64,000 nucleotides of DNA from Luteolibacter rhizosphaerae (GTDB lineage: Bacteria > Verrucomicrobiota > Verrucomicrobiia > Verrucomicrobiales > Akkermansiaceae): the NCBI RefSeq assembly GCF_025950095.1, contig NZ_JAPDDR010000003.1, positions 124,001 through 188,000 of the forward strand, written 5' to 3'. The notes under the pieces were generated by a model. The model was given only the letters and a program-made list of their open reading frames with translations, was not told where the DNA came from and did not search any database. Of this stretch, positions 26,601 through 34,276 are shown piece by piece (within the stretch, counting starts at the first letter, position 1; every line of letters starts with the position of its first letter). The translations under genes were made by a program, and so were the position numbers.

Positions 26601-28738
26601 CGCGCGAGCGCGCTGCCGCGATTCTTTTCTGGGAGTCTTGGGATGATCCGGCGAAATCACGCCTCGCCGGGCAGTTCGCTTCCTACGGCAAGCGCCGTAG
26701 CTTGTTCGCGGGCGGCGACGAAACCGAACGCTGGAAAGCCCGTTTGGCGGAAGCCTTCACGAAATGGCGCGCCGACTACGGCCTGTTCACGGAAGTGGAT
26801 GCCGCAAAGGTCGCAAGCTACTTGGAAGAGGAACTCGCGGCCGGCGGAGGCTTCCTCGTCTCTGCTTCCGCAGCGGAACTATCGAAGTCCTTCCACCAAG
26901 GCCTGGTGGCGAAGAGAGCGGACTCCATCTTCAAAGATTCACTCGGCGGCGAAGAGAGCCCGATCCCGCTCAAGTATGAGATCGCCCGTGACTGGCTCGC
27001 CGGTTTCGCGGCCTCCTACCCGGAGAGCCTGCAAGGGAGCCCGGCGGATCTCGCGGATGCGGTGATCGATGAGGCGGCAGTCCACATCGCGCGCGGCGGT
27101 TACGAGCAGCGCGCGGTGAAGACGGTTCCGCTGTCCTTCACCGTCGACGGTCTTCGCTCCAGCCACGCACGGGTGCAGAATGGTAGCCTGGAGATTCACT
27201 ACAGCGAGTTCCTCGACCGGCTGGAGCGCCATGAGCGGACGGACGCCGCGGCCTTCCGATCCCTCGCCGAGCGCAAGACCAAGCTGACCGGCACCAAGCG
27301 TGCGGAGATGCGTCTCGAAGAGTTCAAAGCGAAGGTGATGAGCGCCTTCGTGCGCAATCGCTTGATCGACGAAGTCTACCTGCCCCTGATCGGCAACAAC
27401 CTGGCCAAGCAGCTCGGCACGGCGGGTGCGAACACGCGCACCGACCGCATGGGCCTGCTGCTGCTGATCTCTCCCCCCGGCTATGGCAAGACGACGATCA
27501 TGGAGTATGTGGCCAACCGCTTGGGCCTGACCTTCGTGAAGATCAACGGTCCGGCGCTCGGTCACCGCGTCCTCTCGCTCGATCCCGCCGAAGCCCCGAA
27601 CGCCTCCGCCCGCATGGAGGTGGAGCGTGCGAACCTCGCACTGGAGATGGGCGACAACGTGATGCTCTATCTGGACGACATCCAGCACACGGATCCGGAG
27701 TTCCTGCAAATGTTCATCAGCCTCTGCGACGCGCAGCGGAAGATCGAGGGCGTTTGGAAAGGCCAGCCGAAGACCTATGACCTGCGTGGCCGGAAGGTCG
27801 CGGTGGTCATGGCGGGCAACCCCTACACGGAAAGCGGCGGCAAGTTCCAGATCCCGGACATGCTCGCGAACCGCGCCGATACCTACAACCTCGGCGACAT
27901 CCTGGGCGGACATGAGGCGGCTTTCAAAGCGAGCTACATCGAGAACGCGCTGACCTCGAATGCCGCACTCTCCCGGCTGGCCAGCCGCTCGCAGAAGGAC
28001 GTGCTCACGCTCATCCGCATCGCCGAGACCGGCAGCCGCGACGGCGCCGACTTCGAGGGCAATTACACGCCCGCGGAGATCGAGGAGATGCTTGCGGTGA
28101 CCAAGCACTTGCTCGCCGTGCGCGACACGATCCTGCGCGTGAACCTCCAGTACATCGCGAGCGCGGCCCAGGAGGATGCCTACCGCACCGAGCCCTCCTT
28201 CAAGCTGCAAGGATCCTACCGCAACATGAACCGGATCGCCGAGAAGGTGCTGCCGCTCATGACGCCGGAGGAAGTGCGACAAATCATCGTCGATCACTAC
28301 CGCAGCGAGTCACAGAACCTCACCACCGCGGCGGAAGCGAACCTGCTGAAGTTCTACGAAATGGAAAAGCTCCTCGACGAAGCCCAGGCCGCGCGCTGGG
28401 AGGCGATCAAGAAGGAGTTCAACAAGCGCAAGCTGATGGGCGCCGGCGGCGACAGCGATCCGGTGGGCCGCGTGGTCGCGCAGCTCACGCAGTTCAACGA
28501 CGGGCTGGAGGCGATCAAGGAGGGCATCTCCTCGGCAGGCCGCAACTACTCGCAGCCGCAGTCGCTGGCCGAGCAAACGGTCTCGCAGCTCCGCCAGATC
28601 ATCGAGGGCCTGCGCGCCGTGCCGGTGCAGGTCGACATCAAGGTAGTGCCGGTGCAGGACGACAAGGGCAGCATCGAGAAGATCGACGCTCCGGACAAAC
28701 CACCTCTGGCCTTCCAGCCGGATGTGAAGCAGGGCTAG
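23657..28738 (+). CDS. Giant flotillin-associated AAA ATPase ('DNA repair ATPase' family)
   Basis: The 1693-residue cytoplasmic protein has three parts. Residues 1-430 are a strand-rich, propeller-like N-terminal region (LVAIGKQRFLFGYNIQFGLK; FYATVGSLILLKILPYRES). Residues about 480-870 are helical and coiled-coil-rich. An AAA ATPase domain lies at about 1230-1560: Walker A SPPGYGKTT at 1272-1280, Walker B VMLYLDD at 1335-1341, and a sensor-like VVMAGNPYTESGGKF. Similar proteins are often labelled DNA repair ATPase, but I know of no direct demonstration. Conserved co-location with YqiJ- and YqiK-like proteins points instead to a membrane-associated assembly remodelled by ATP hydrolysis. No transmembrane helix is seen. 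The C-terminal 150 residues contain another coiled coil. Confidence 0.8.
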   Translation: MPEEPQKPDQLEGGAYEVIRARLDKHAATLRTGLDALNAERLQVFGGVETALLGTERVPTEHNCIARDLVAIGKQRFLFGYNIQFGLKQTTDTKDVFAAYDFNPETRSFTQVAVEGVLGDPKFTEDFAYLFKYYREAVFLKFMVIGPHLYLVMRAGKTVDDIKAFKWRFASNGTLEYVGNRFDHECVFPAQQEFQWKRAHRGMHRSGEHPHISIEDRVFVETVGGDLTVKVEDNTASGQGIYSEPVTESDQTLDDAEIFYATVGSLILLKILPYRESMHRHLVYNEKTKTVHRIDTIGDSCVLLPDDHGIIFANGYLLQSGEVKTFDHGMLDMRFERKVASANGEDILYSFYNRAAGDYVLLSYNRIKQSVETPIVCSGYSLFGNGQLVLFRADGQPQKHHVLQVWQTPYLDDETSAAAAADKESFLYKIGNPELVRGMAESRELLTLLQKDDSFAGLYLDIVKRSGDLLDAYFWLDRKECQALAEPVREIKKAGEAAIGEFDKVQKLRTVAAERTAVVRTAMEKLVRDAKNSPPDALQGFVHQLAGLRKLRGEIISLRDVRYTETETIAAFEKEVVETTDAVSARTVEFLLGEESLKSYAAAIDTQEAALAKIAKVTEADEVATALDQAAAELEMLIEIVGGLKIADATQTTAIIERISALYARLNGTRGSLRNKRKELARGEGEAQFAAQMKLLSQALANYLDLCDTPEKCDESLTRLMVQVEELEGRFAEFDEYIEQIATRREEIYDAFEGRRTQLVEARGKRAGALFKSAERILAGIRNRVSSFGEVEEIHSYFATDPMIEKVRDLIGQLQALGDSVKADDLQTRLKTLREDGVRQLKDKKDLFVDGQNVIRFGKHAFNVNTQPLEMTIVPHEDAMAFHLTGTKFFEPIGDPEFLAAREAWDLEVPSESPRVARAEYLAWRFLMEGKAEGELLPAVQAFMQPRYAEGYTKGIHDEDAAKILGQLLPIHAEAGLLRFAPRERAAAILFWESWDDPAKSRLAGQFASYGKRRSLFAGGDETERWKARLAEAFTKWRADYGLFTEVDAAKVASYLEEELAAGGGFLVSASAAELSKSFHQGLVAKRADSIFKDSLGGEESPIPLKYEIARDWLAGFAASYPESLQGSPADLADAVIDEAAVHIARGGYEQRAVKTVPLSFTVDGLRSSHARVQNGSLEIHYSEFLDRLERHERTDAAAFRSLAERKTKLTGTKRAEMRLEEFKAKVMSAFVRNRLIDEVYLPLIGNNLAKQLGTAGANTRTDRMGLLLLISPPGYGKTTIMEYVANRLGLTFVKINGPALGHRVLSLDPAEAPNASARMEVERANLALEMGDNVMLYLDDIQHTDPEFLQMFISLCDAQRKIEGVWKGQPKTYDLRGRKVAVVMAGNPYTESGGKFQIPDMLANRADTYNLGDILGGHEAAFKASYIENALTSNAALSRLASRSQKDVLTLIRIAETGSRDGADFEGNYTPAEIEEMLAVTKHLLAVRDTILRVNLQYIASAAQEDAYRTEPSFKLQGSYRNMNRIAEKVLPLMTPEEVRQIIVDHYRSESQNLTTAAEANLLKFYEMEKLLDEAQAARWEAIKKEFNKRKLMGAGGDSDPVGRVVAQLTQFNDGLEAIKEGISSAGRNYSQPQSLAEQTVSQLRQIIEGLRAVPVQVDIKVVPVQDDKGSIEKIDAPDKPPLAFQPDVKQG

Positions 28739-28769
28739 ACCGGCACAGGAAATCGATTGCAGATCTAGC

Positions 28770-28785
28770 TAACTTAGCTAAGTTA
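28770..28785. promoter_or_regulatory. Perfect 16-bp palindrome upstream of the Phd/VapC pair, probable operator
   Basis: The sequence TAACTTAGCTAAGTTA reads the same on both strands and ends 7 bp before the antitoxin start codon. It is strikingly AT-rich for this genome. Phd-type antitoxins repress their own operon by binding short palindromes at this position, so it is the likely autoregulatory operator. Confidence 0.65.
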
Positions 28786-28792
28786 TTCCGTC

Positions 28793-29032
28793 ATGCAGGT
28801 CAGCATTCACGAGGCGAAGACCCAGCTCTCCAAGCTCATCGCAGCCGCAGAGCGCGGGGAAGAAGTGATCATCGCCCGGCGCGACAAGCCTATCGTGAGG
28901 CTCAACCTCATCACCGAGTTTCAAGGCGGCAGCCGGATTGGAGGCCTCAAAGGGAAGAAGCTGAAGATCGGAGCGAAGTTCGATGATCCCCAGTTGAACA
29001 AGGAGATCGCCCGTTCTTTCGAACAAGCATGA
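28793..29032 (+). CDS. Phd/YefM-type antitoxin
   Basis: The 79-residue protein begins MQVSIHEAKTQLSKLIAAAERGEEVIIARRDKPIVRL, the N-terminal DNA-binding fold of Phd/YefM antitoxins. The C-terminal part (about 45-79) would wrap around the toxin. It is the first gene of a two-gene operon and overlaps the PIN-domain toxin start by four bases (29029-29032). A perfect palindrome just upstream is the probable autoregulation site. It neutralises the VapC-like toxin that follows. Confidence 0.9.
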   Translation: MQVSIHEAKTQLSKLIAAAERGEEVIIARRDKPIVRLNLITEFQGGSRIGGLKGKKLKIGAKFDDPQLNKEIARSFEQA

Positions 29033-29436
29033 GCTCCGCAGACGTGGAGGGATGGCTACTGGATACCCATGCCCTTCTTTGGATGCTTCACGGTGACAAG
29101 CGCCTCTCCAAGAAGGCGGCCAAGGAGATCGACGGCCGCCTGCCACTTTACCACTCTTCCGCCAGCTTCTGGGAGATCGCGATCAAGCTCTCGGGCAAGG
29201 GCTTCGATTTCGCGGTGGATGACGATTGGCACCGGATCTACCCGGAAGAATTGGAGCGCATTGCGGTCCCCCTTCTTTCGCCTTCAGTGGAGGACTTCCG
29301 GCTGCTCCAGGATCTTCCGAAGCGTCATGGCGACTCCTTCGACCGGATCCTGATCTGCCAAGCCAAACGGCGCCGCTTGGGAATCATCTCTGCAGACGAG
29401 GCATGGGATGCCTATGGAATTGTCCGCGTATGGTAG
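29029..29436 (+). CDS. VapC-type PIN-domain ribonuclease toxin
   Basis: The 135-residue protein has the PIN acidic residues in place: Asp12 in LLDTHALLW, Glu49 in SASFWEIAIKL, and Asp102/Asp105 in HGDSFDRILI. Mg-dependent RNA cleavage is therefore likely. Phd-PIN pairs of this kind are widespread toxin-antitoxin modules. The start overlaps the antitoxin stop, and the last seven bases overlap the next gene's ATG (29430), so read-through into the amidohydrolase is possible. Confidence 0.9.
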   Translation: MSSADVEGWLLDTHALLWMLHGDKRLSKKAAKEIDGRLPLYHSSASFWEIAIKLSGKGFDFAVDDDWHRIYPEELERIAVPLLSPSVEDFRLLQDLPKRHGDSFDRILICQAKRRRLGIISADEAWDAYGIVRVW

Positions 29437-30425
29437 AACGAGGATCACCCCGCATCGACTGTCACGTCCACATCGTGGGCACGGGGACCGGCGGCACCGG
29501 CTGTTGGTACCGGCCGAAAGGCCTTACCCGCATCGGCGAGCCCTTTCTGGTGCGGGCGGTCGGGCTTACGACCAAGGATCTGCATGGCCCGGAGTTCGAC
29601 CGACTATATGCGGAGAAGCTGCTGGAGATGGTGCGCGGCGCGACGCTGATCGATCGTGCGATGCTTCTGGCCCACGAGCTTCCTCACAAGGAAGACGGCA
29701 CGGCGATCCCCGAGCTCTCCTCACTCTACGTGCCGAATGACTACGTGCTGAAGCTGGCGCAGGATCATCCCGAATTCCTCGCCGGCGTCTCCATCCATCC
29801 CGCGCGCAAGGACGCGATGGAAGAGCTGGAGAAGTGTCTCGCGGGTGGAGCAGCGGCGCTCAAATGCCTGCCGAATGTGCAGGGCATCGACTGGAACTTG
29901 CCACGCTACACCGCCTTCCTCGAGCGCATGGCCGAGGCCAAGCTGCCGCTGCTGGCCCACACCGGCAGCGAGCGCACGATGCCGGTGATGGACCACGCAC
30001 TCGCATCCCCGAAGGTGCTGACCCGCGCGCTGGAGATCGGCGTGACCTGCATCGCCGCGCATGCGGGCACCGGGATGATGGTGCTGGATCCCGATTACTT
30101 CGACGTCTTCGCGGAGATGCTGGCGAAGTATCCGAATCTCTATGGCGACAATAGCGCGCTGGCCGGGCTGAGCTTCCGCCTGAGACCCTCCGCCCTGCGT
30201 GGCCTGGTCTCCACGGAGATGGAGGGACGCATTCTCCACGGCAGCGACCTGCCGGTGCCTTCCAGCGGCTTGCTCACCTGGGTTTTCGGGATGCTGTCGT
30301 GGAGGGATTTCCGCGCCTCCGCCGCGATCAGGAACCCGATGGAGCGGGATGCCCGGCTCAAGCAGATGCTCGGCTTCGGCGAGGAGAGTTTCCTCCGCGC
30401 CGCGAGCGTGCTGCGCACTGCGTAG
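29430..30425 (+). CDS. Amidohydrolase-family TIM-barrel hydrolase
   Basis: The 331-residue protein starts at ATG 29430, overlapping the VapC stop by seven bases. The metal site begins with IDCHVHIVG (Asp-x-His-x-His, about residues 9-13). It continues with LKCLPNVQGIDW near the lysine position, LPLLAHTGSE, CIAAHAGTG and the late aspartate loop ILHGSDLPVPSS. This is the pattern of amidohydrolase-2-type enzymes (ACMSD/TIM-barrel hydrolases). The substrate is unknown. The overlap with vapC looks incidental and does not imply a link with the toxin module. Confidence 0.82.
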   Translation: MVERGSPRIDCHVHIVGTGTGGTGCWYRPKGLTRIGEPFLVRAVGLTTKDLHGPEFDRLYAEKLLEMVRGATLIDRAMLLAHELPHKEDGTAIPELSSLYVPNDYVLKLAQDHPEFLAGVSIHPARKDAMEELEKCLAGGAAALKCLPNVQGIDWNLPRYTAFLERMAEAKLPLLAHTGSERTMPVMDHALASPKVLTRALEIGVTCIAAHAGTGMMVLDPDYFDVFAEMLAKYPNLYGDNSALAGLSFRLRPSALRGLVSTEMEGRILHGSDLPVPSSGLLTWVFGMLSWRDFRASAAIRNPMERDARLKQMLGFGEESFLRAASVLRTA

Positions 30426-30433
30426 CACTACTG

Positions 30434-30447
30434 CACGTGATCACGTG
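30434..30447. promoter_or_regulatory. 14-bp perfect palindrome upstream of a pseudopilin gene
   Basis: CACGTGATCACGTG lies 54 bp before the pseudopilin ATG and 8 bp after the amidohydrolase stop. It contains two CACGTG boxes and a central GATC. It is a candidate regulator-binding site; no regulator can be assigned. Confidence 0.4.
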
Positions 30448-30501
30448 ATGTCGCCGCGGCAGGGAACTGCTACGGTTCCGTCACCCCCAATCCCCCCAAG
30501 A

Positions 30502-30954
30502 ATGAAAACCGCATCCCCCCTGCGGTCTTCGAGAAGGAAGCATGGCTTCTCACTGCTGGAAGTAACCGTGGTGATCGCCGTCCTCCTTTCGTTGACTACT
30601 GTACTGATCCTAGGCGCACGCGCGTGGAAGAACGGCTCCGATCGCGCCGGCTGCATCCTCAACATGCGCATGGTGCAGACCGCCGTGCGTTCCTATCAGA
30701 ACCTCTACGAATACAATCCCGGCAGCATGCCCTACGCGGAGAATGGCACCCAGGATATCGGCGCGCATCTTTTCCTGAAGGGCTACATCAGCGGCAAGAT
30801 GCTCAACGAGATGCAGGGATACGCCACCTGCGCCGGTGGCGGCTCCTACAGCCGCCCGCACCCGGATGTCTTCCCTCCGATAGGAGAGCTCTACATCAAG
30901 TGTTCCATGTCCTCACAGGAGGACCACGCTCTCCCCGACGGGCCGGAGTGGTGA
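30502..30954 (+). CDS. Prepilin-like protein with type IV cleavage/methylation motif
   Basis: The 150-residue protein has a basic leader and the prepilin peptidase site HGFSLLEVTVVIAVLLSL (about 14-31), followed by the usual hydrophobic spine. After cleavage behind Gly15 the mature protein would begin FSLLE. The C-terminal domain is small, with a cysteine pair (YATCAGGG and IKCSMSS) that could form a disulfide. No other pilus or type II secretion gene is adjacent, which is usual for the many orphan prepilin-like proteins of Verrucomicrobia. Its role is unknown. It is convergent with rmuC, with a 7-bp gap. Confidence 0.8.
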   Translation: MKTASPLRSSRRKHGFSLLEVTVVIAVLLSLTTVLILGARAWKNGSDRAGCILNMRMVQTAVRSYQNLYEYNPGSMPYAENGTQDIGAHLFLKGYISGKMLNEMQGYATCAGGGSYSRPHPDVFPPIGELYIKCSMSSQEDHALPDGPEW

Positions 30955-30961
30955 TCTGAAA

Positions 30962-32437
30962 TCACTCGCCCAGGGCCGAACGAAGGTCGGAGGCCACGGA
31001 CAGGGCCTTCACCTTCGGATCCGGGGTGGTTTCGCGTTCCTCCTCCGATTCCGACGCAGCGGCATCTGCCGGCAAGCGCGGGGATCGCTCGATCGGCTCC
31101 AAGTCCGGTAGCGGCGCATCGTGAGCCGCCACTTCCAGATCCGTGAACTTCCGTGCCGTGCCGAGCACGCGCGTTTCGTAGGCGCCCACGGCGGCATTGT
31201 AGTGGCCCACGGCGTTATCGAGGGACTTGCCCAGCTTCACGAAATGGCCGGCCAAGGTGCCGAGTCGTTCGTGCAGCGTTTTTCCCAAGGCGCAGATCTC
31301 CCGGGCATTGTCCGCCATGGCCTCTTGGCGCCAGCCGTAGAAGACGGCCCGTAGCAGGGCGATCAGGGTGGTGGGCGTGGCGAGGATGATGCCATGTTCC
31401 ACGCCCCGCTCGATGAGGCCGGGATCGCACTGCAGCGCGGCGGAGAAGAAGGACTCGCTGGGCAGGAAAAGCACCGTGAATTCCGGCACGTTCTCGAACT
31501 GGGCGGTGTAGTTCTTCGACGCGAGCTGGGTGATGTGGGTGCGCACTTGGCGGGCATGGTGGTGGAGGGCTTCCTCCCGCTGGCGGTCGTCCGTGGCCTC
31601 GAGCGCGTCGAGGTAGGCATCCATCGGCGTCTTCGCATCCACGACGATGGTCTTGCCGCCCGGCAATTTCACCACGAGGTCCGGGCGCAGGCGTCGGCCT
31701 TCATCGGTCACCGTGGTCGTCTGCGTCTGGAAATCGCAATGCTCCTGCATCCCGGCCAGCTCGACCACCCGGCGGAGTTGGATCTCGCCCCATTGGCCGC
31801 GACCGGTCGGCTGACGCAAGGCCTTGACCAGCTGGGCGGTCTCCCGCTGCAGGCCGAGCTGGCCTTCGGCCAGAGTCTTCACCTGGGTTTTCAGCTCGGC
31901 GTAAGCGCCTTCGCGGGCCTTTTCGATGTCGCCGATGCGGCTCTCGAATCTCCCGAGGGATTCCGCGACCGGCTTGACGAGGTTCTCGATGGCCATCTTG
32001 CGCTTCTCCAGATCCCCCTTCGCCTCCTCCGATTGAGCCCGGAGGGAAGTCTTGGCGAGATGGAGGAATTGCTCGGCGGAGGACCGGAGCGCGTCGGCCG
32101 AGAGGGCCTTGAAGGTATCGGAGAGCCGATGCTCCGCCCGGTCGAGCAGGGCCTGCTTTTCCGCTGCCGAGCGCACCTCGTCCTCCAAACGGGTTTTCAG
32201 TTCGGCAAGCTGCGTCCGCATCGCCTGGCCATTGGCCTCGTGCTGGTGGGATTCTGAGATCGCCGCGGCGTGGCGGGCCGCCAGCTCGGTGATCTGCCGT
32301 TCGTCCGCCTTCAGCCGCTCCTCGAAGCGGGCCCGGCGACCGGAGAGCGCCAGCCAAGTGATCAGCCAGCTCAGGAAGATTCCGGTGACGAAAGCGCCAG
32401 CAATCCAAGGGAGGGTGGATTCAAGTTCGGGAGGCAT
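30962..32437 (-). CDS. rmuC: DNA recombination protein RmuC
   Basis: The 491-residue protein has an N-terminal membrane helix ([23 protein letters not shown]). A long coiled coil follows (about 30-200), then the RmuC nuclease-like domain (about 215-410; [19 protein letters not shown], then [23 protein letters not shown]). The VDAKTP core resembles a PD-(D/E)XK site. RmuC limits inversions at short inverted repeats and is thought to be a nuclease. I chose ATG 32437 because upstream AAGGAA fits; a TTG 39 bp further upstream is less likely. The tail after about 430 is proline/glutamate-rich and probably disordered. Confidence 0.92.
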   Translation of the reverse strand: MPPELESTLPWIAGAFVTGIFLSWLITWLALSGRRARFEERLKADERQITELAARHAAAISESHQHEANGQAMRTQLAELKTRLEDEVRSAAEKQALLDRAEHRLSDTFKALSADALRSSAEQFLHLAKTSLRAQSEEAKGDLEKRKMAIENLVKPVAESLGRFESRIGDIEKAREGAYAELKTQVKTLAEGQLGLQRETAQLVKALRQPTGRGQWGEIQLRRVVELAGMQEHCDFQTQTTTVTDEGRRLRPDLVVKLPGGKTIVVDAKTPMDAYLDALEATDDRQREEALHHHARQVRTHITQLASKNYTAQFENVPEFTVLFLPSESFFSAALQCDPGLIERGVEHGIILATPTTLIALLRAVFYGWRQEAMADNAREICALGKTLHERLGTLAGHFVKLGKSLDNAVGHYNAAVGAYETRVLGTARKFTDLEVAAHDAPLPDLEPIERSPRLPADAAASESEEERETTPDPKVKALSVASDLRSALGE

Positions 32438-32552
32438 GGTCGGATTGTTCCTTGCGGACGCTTGGCCCCGGGGCAAGGTTGGGCCCGTCGCGCACGCCCC
32501 TCCGGAGTACCGGCCGGGCCGCGCGAACGCAAATCAAACCGACCCCACGATC

Positions 32553-33179
<627 letters not shown>

Positions 33180-33200
33180 GTTATCCCGACAGATTCCCGA

Positions 33201-33232
33201 AGGGCGACCGGACGAGCCGGTCGCCCTTTTTT
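33201..33232 (+). terminator. Intrinsic terminator of the superoxide dismutase gene
   Basis: Bases 33201-33211 pair perfectly with 33217-33227 (11 bp, loop ACGAG), followed by a run of six T residues (33227-33232). It lies 21 bp after the stop codon. Confidence 0.95.
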
Positions 33233-33325
33233 GTTCCAGCTCAAGCAATAGTGCGAATTGCAGCGTCCGATTTTCCCTTCCGGTCCTTGCCCCCGATTGC
33301 AGGCGACTTATGGTGTTAGACGTCG

Positions 33326-34072
33326 ATGGAACGTCTCCACCACTCGGACTACCTGCGCCTGCTCGACTTCGTCGCGGGACTACAGGAGCCGGTCGCGCTC
33401 GAGGATTTCGGGGCGCATCTGGTGCGGCTGACGTCTGAGCTGCTACCGGGGGCGACTATCGCCTTCGATCAGATCGGTGCCGATGGTCTCTTCTACGGCT
33501 TCGATCACAATGTGGAGATCAGTCCGGAAGAGCTGGCGCGGTTCGTTTCCCGGCTCCAAGAGGTCTATCAGCAGAATCCCATCTACGGCTACATCACCGG
33601 CGGCGGGTCGGATCGGATCGTGGATATCGCCGACTTGGCCTCCCGGAGGCAGTTGCACCGGACCGACTTCTATCACGACATCTTTCGTCCGTACGGGATC
33701 GAGCATCAGGTAAATGTGCTTCTCTCCCGGCCGGGCTGGATCAGCACGCTGACGATCAACCGCGACCGGCCGATCCCGCCCCGGATGAAGACGCTGCTGG
33801 CGCTGGCGGTCCGCCACATCCAGCTCGCGCATTCAAATGCCTGCGCGATGGACAAGATCAGCCGGGTGGTGATGCCCACCAGCGGCGAGCTGCTGACGGC
33901 CCGGGAGGCGGAGGTCTTCCGCTGGATGGTGGAGGGCAAGCGTAACGGGGAAATCGCGATCATCCTCGGCTGTTCGCCGCGGACGGTGGACAAGCATGTG
34001 CAGAACATCCTGCGCAAGACCGGGACCGAGACGCGGACCGCGGCGGTGCGATCCGGGCTGCCAGCCGACTGA
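33326..34072 (+). CDS. LuxR-family transcriptional regulator
   Basis: The 248-residue protein has an N-terminal sensory region (about 1-175) with a GAF/PAS-like pattern (RLTSELLPGATIAFDQIG; EHQVNVLLSRPGWISTLTINR). The C-terminal LuxR helix-turn-helix (about 187-245) contains LTAREAEVFRWMVEGKRNGEIAIILGCSPRTVDKHVQNI. No receiver domain is present, so it probably senses a ligand. The inverted and direct repeats just downstream, in the promoter region of the secreted-protein operon, are candidate targets, but this is inference from position. Confidence 0.87.
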   Translation: MERLHHSDYLRLLDFVAGLQEPVALEDFGAHLVRLTSELLPGATIAFDQIGADGLFYGFDHNVEISPEELARFVSRLQEVYQQNPIYGYITGGGSDRIVDIADLASRRQLHRTDFYHDIFRPYGIEHQVNVLLSRPGWISTLTINRDRPIPPRMKTLLALAVRHIQLAHSNACAMDKISRVVMPTSGELLTAREAEVFRWMVEGKRNGEIAIILGCSPRTVDKHVQNILRKTGTETRTAAVRSGLPAD

Positions 34073-34102
34073 GGCGCGTACGCGGTCCTGCGTATTTCCC
34101 CC

Positions 34103-34196
34103 AAGGCTGAATTTAAGGATACTCGGATCGTTCACCCGGGCGGAAGGAAGGCTGAATTTCCCCCCCCGCGGACTTTTACACCTCACCCGGGTGAAC
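34103..34196. promoter_or_regulatory. Cluster of direct and inverted repeats upstream of the LamG/beta-helix operon
   Basis: AAGGCTGAATTT occurs at 34103-34114 and again at 34148-34159. GTTCACCCGGG at 34130-34140 is the inverse of CCCGGGTGAAC at 34186-34196, and TCACCCGGGTGA at 34183-34194 is itself a perfect 12-bp palindrome. The cluster lies 80-175 bp before the next gene start and just after a LuxR-type regulator gene. This spacing fits an operator region with multiple sites. Confidence 0.5.
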
Positions 34197-34276
34197 GCTC
34201 CACCATAGCTCCATGATCCGCGTCGTCCGGCGTTCCACGTCGGGCGGCGCGAAGAGGGAGCTCACCCTTCCCTTCC

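Noticed and set aside
26939-28297. 452-codon minus-strand frame opposite the AAA domain of the giant ATPase
   Set aside because: The plus strand carries Walker A and B motifs; the minus-strand frame has no protein character.
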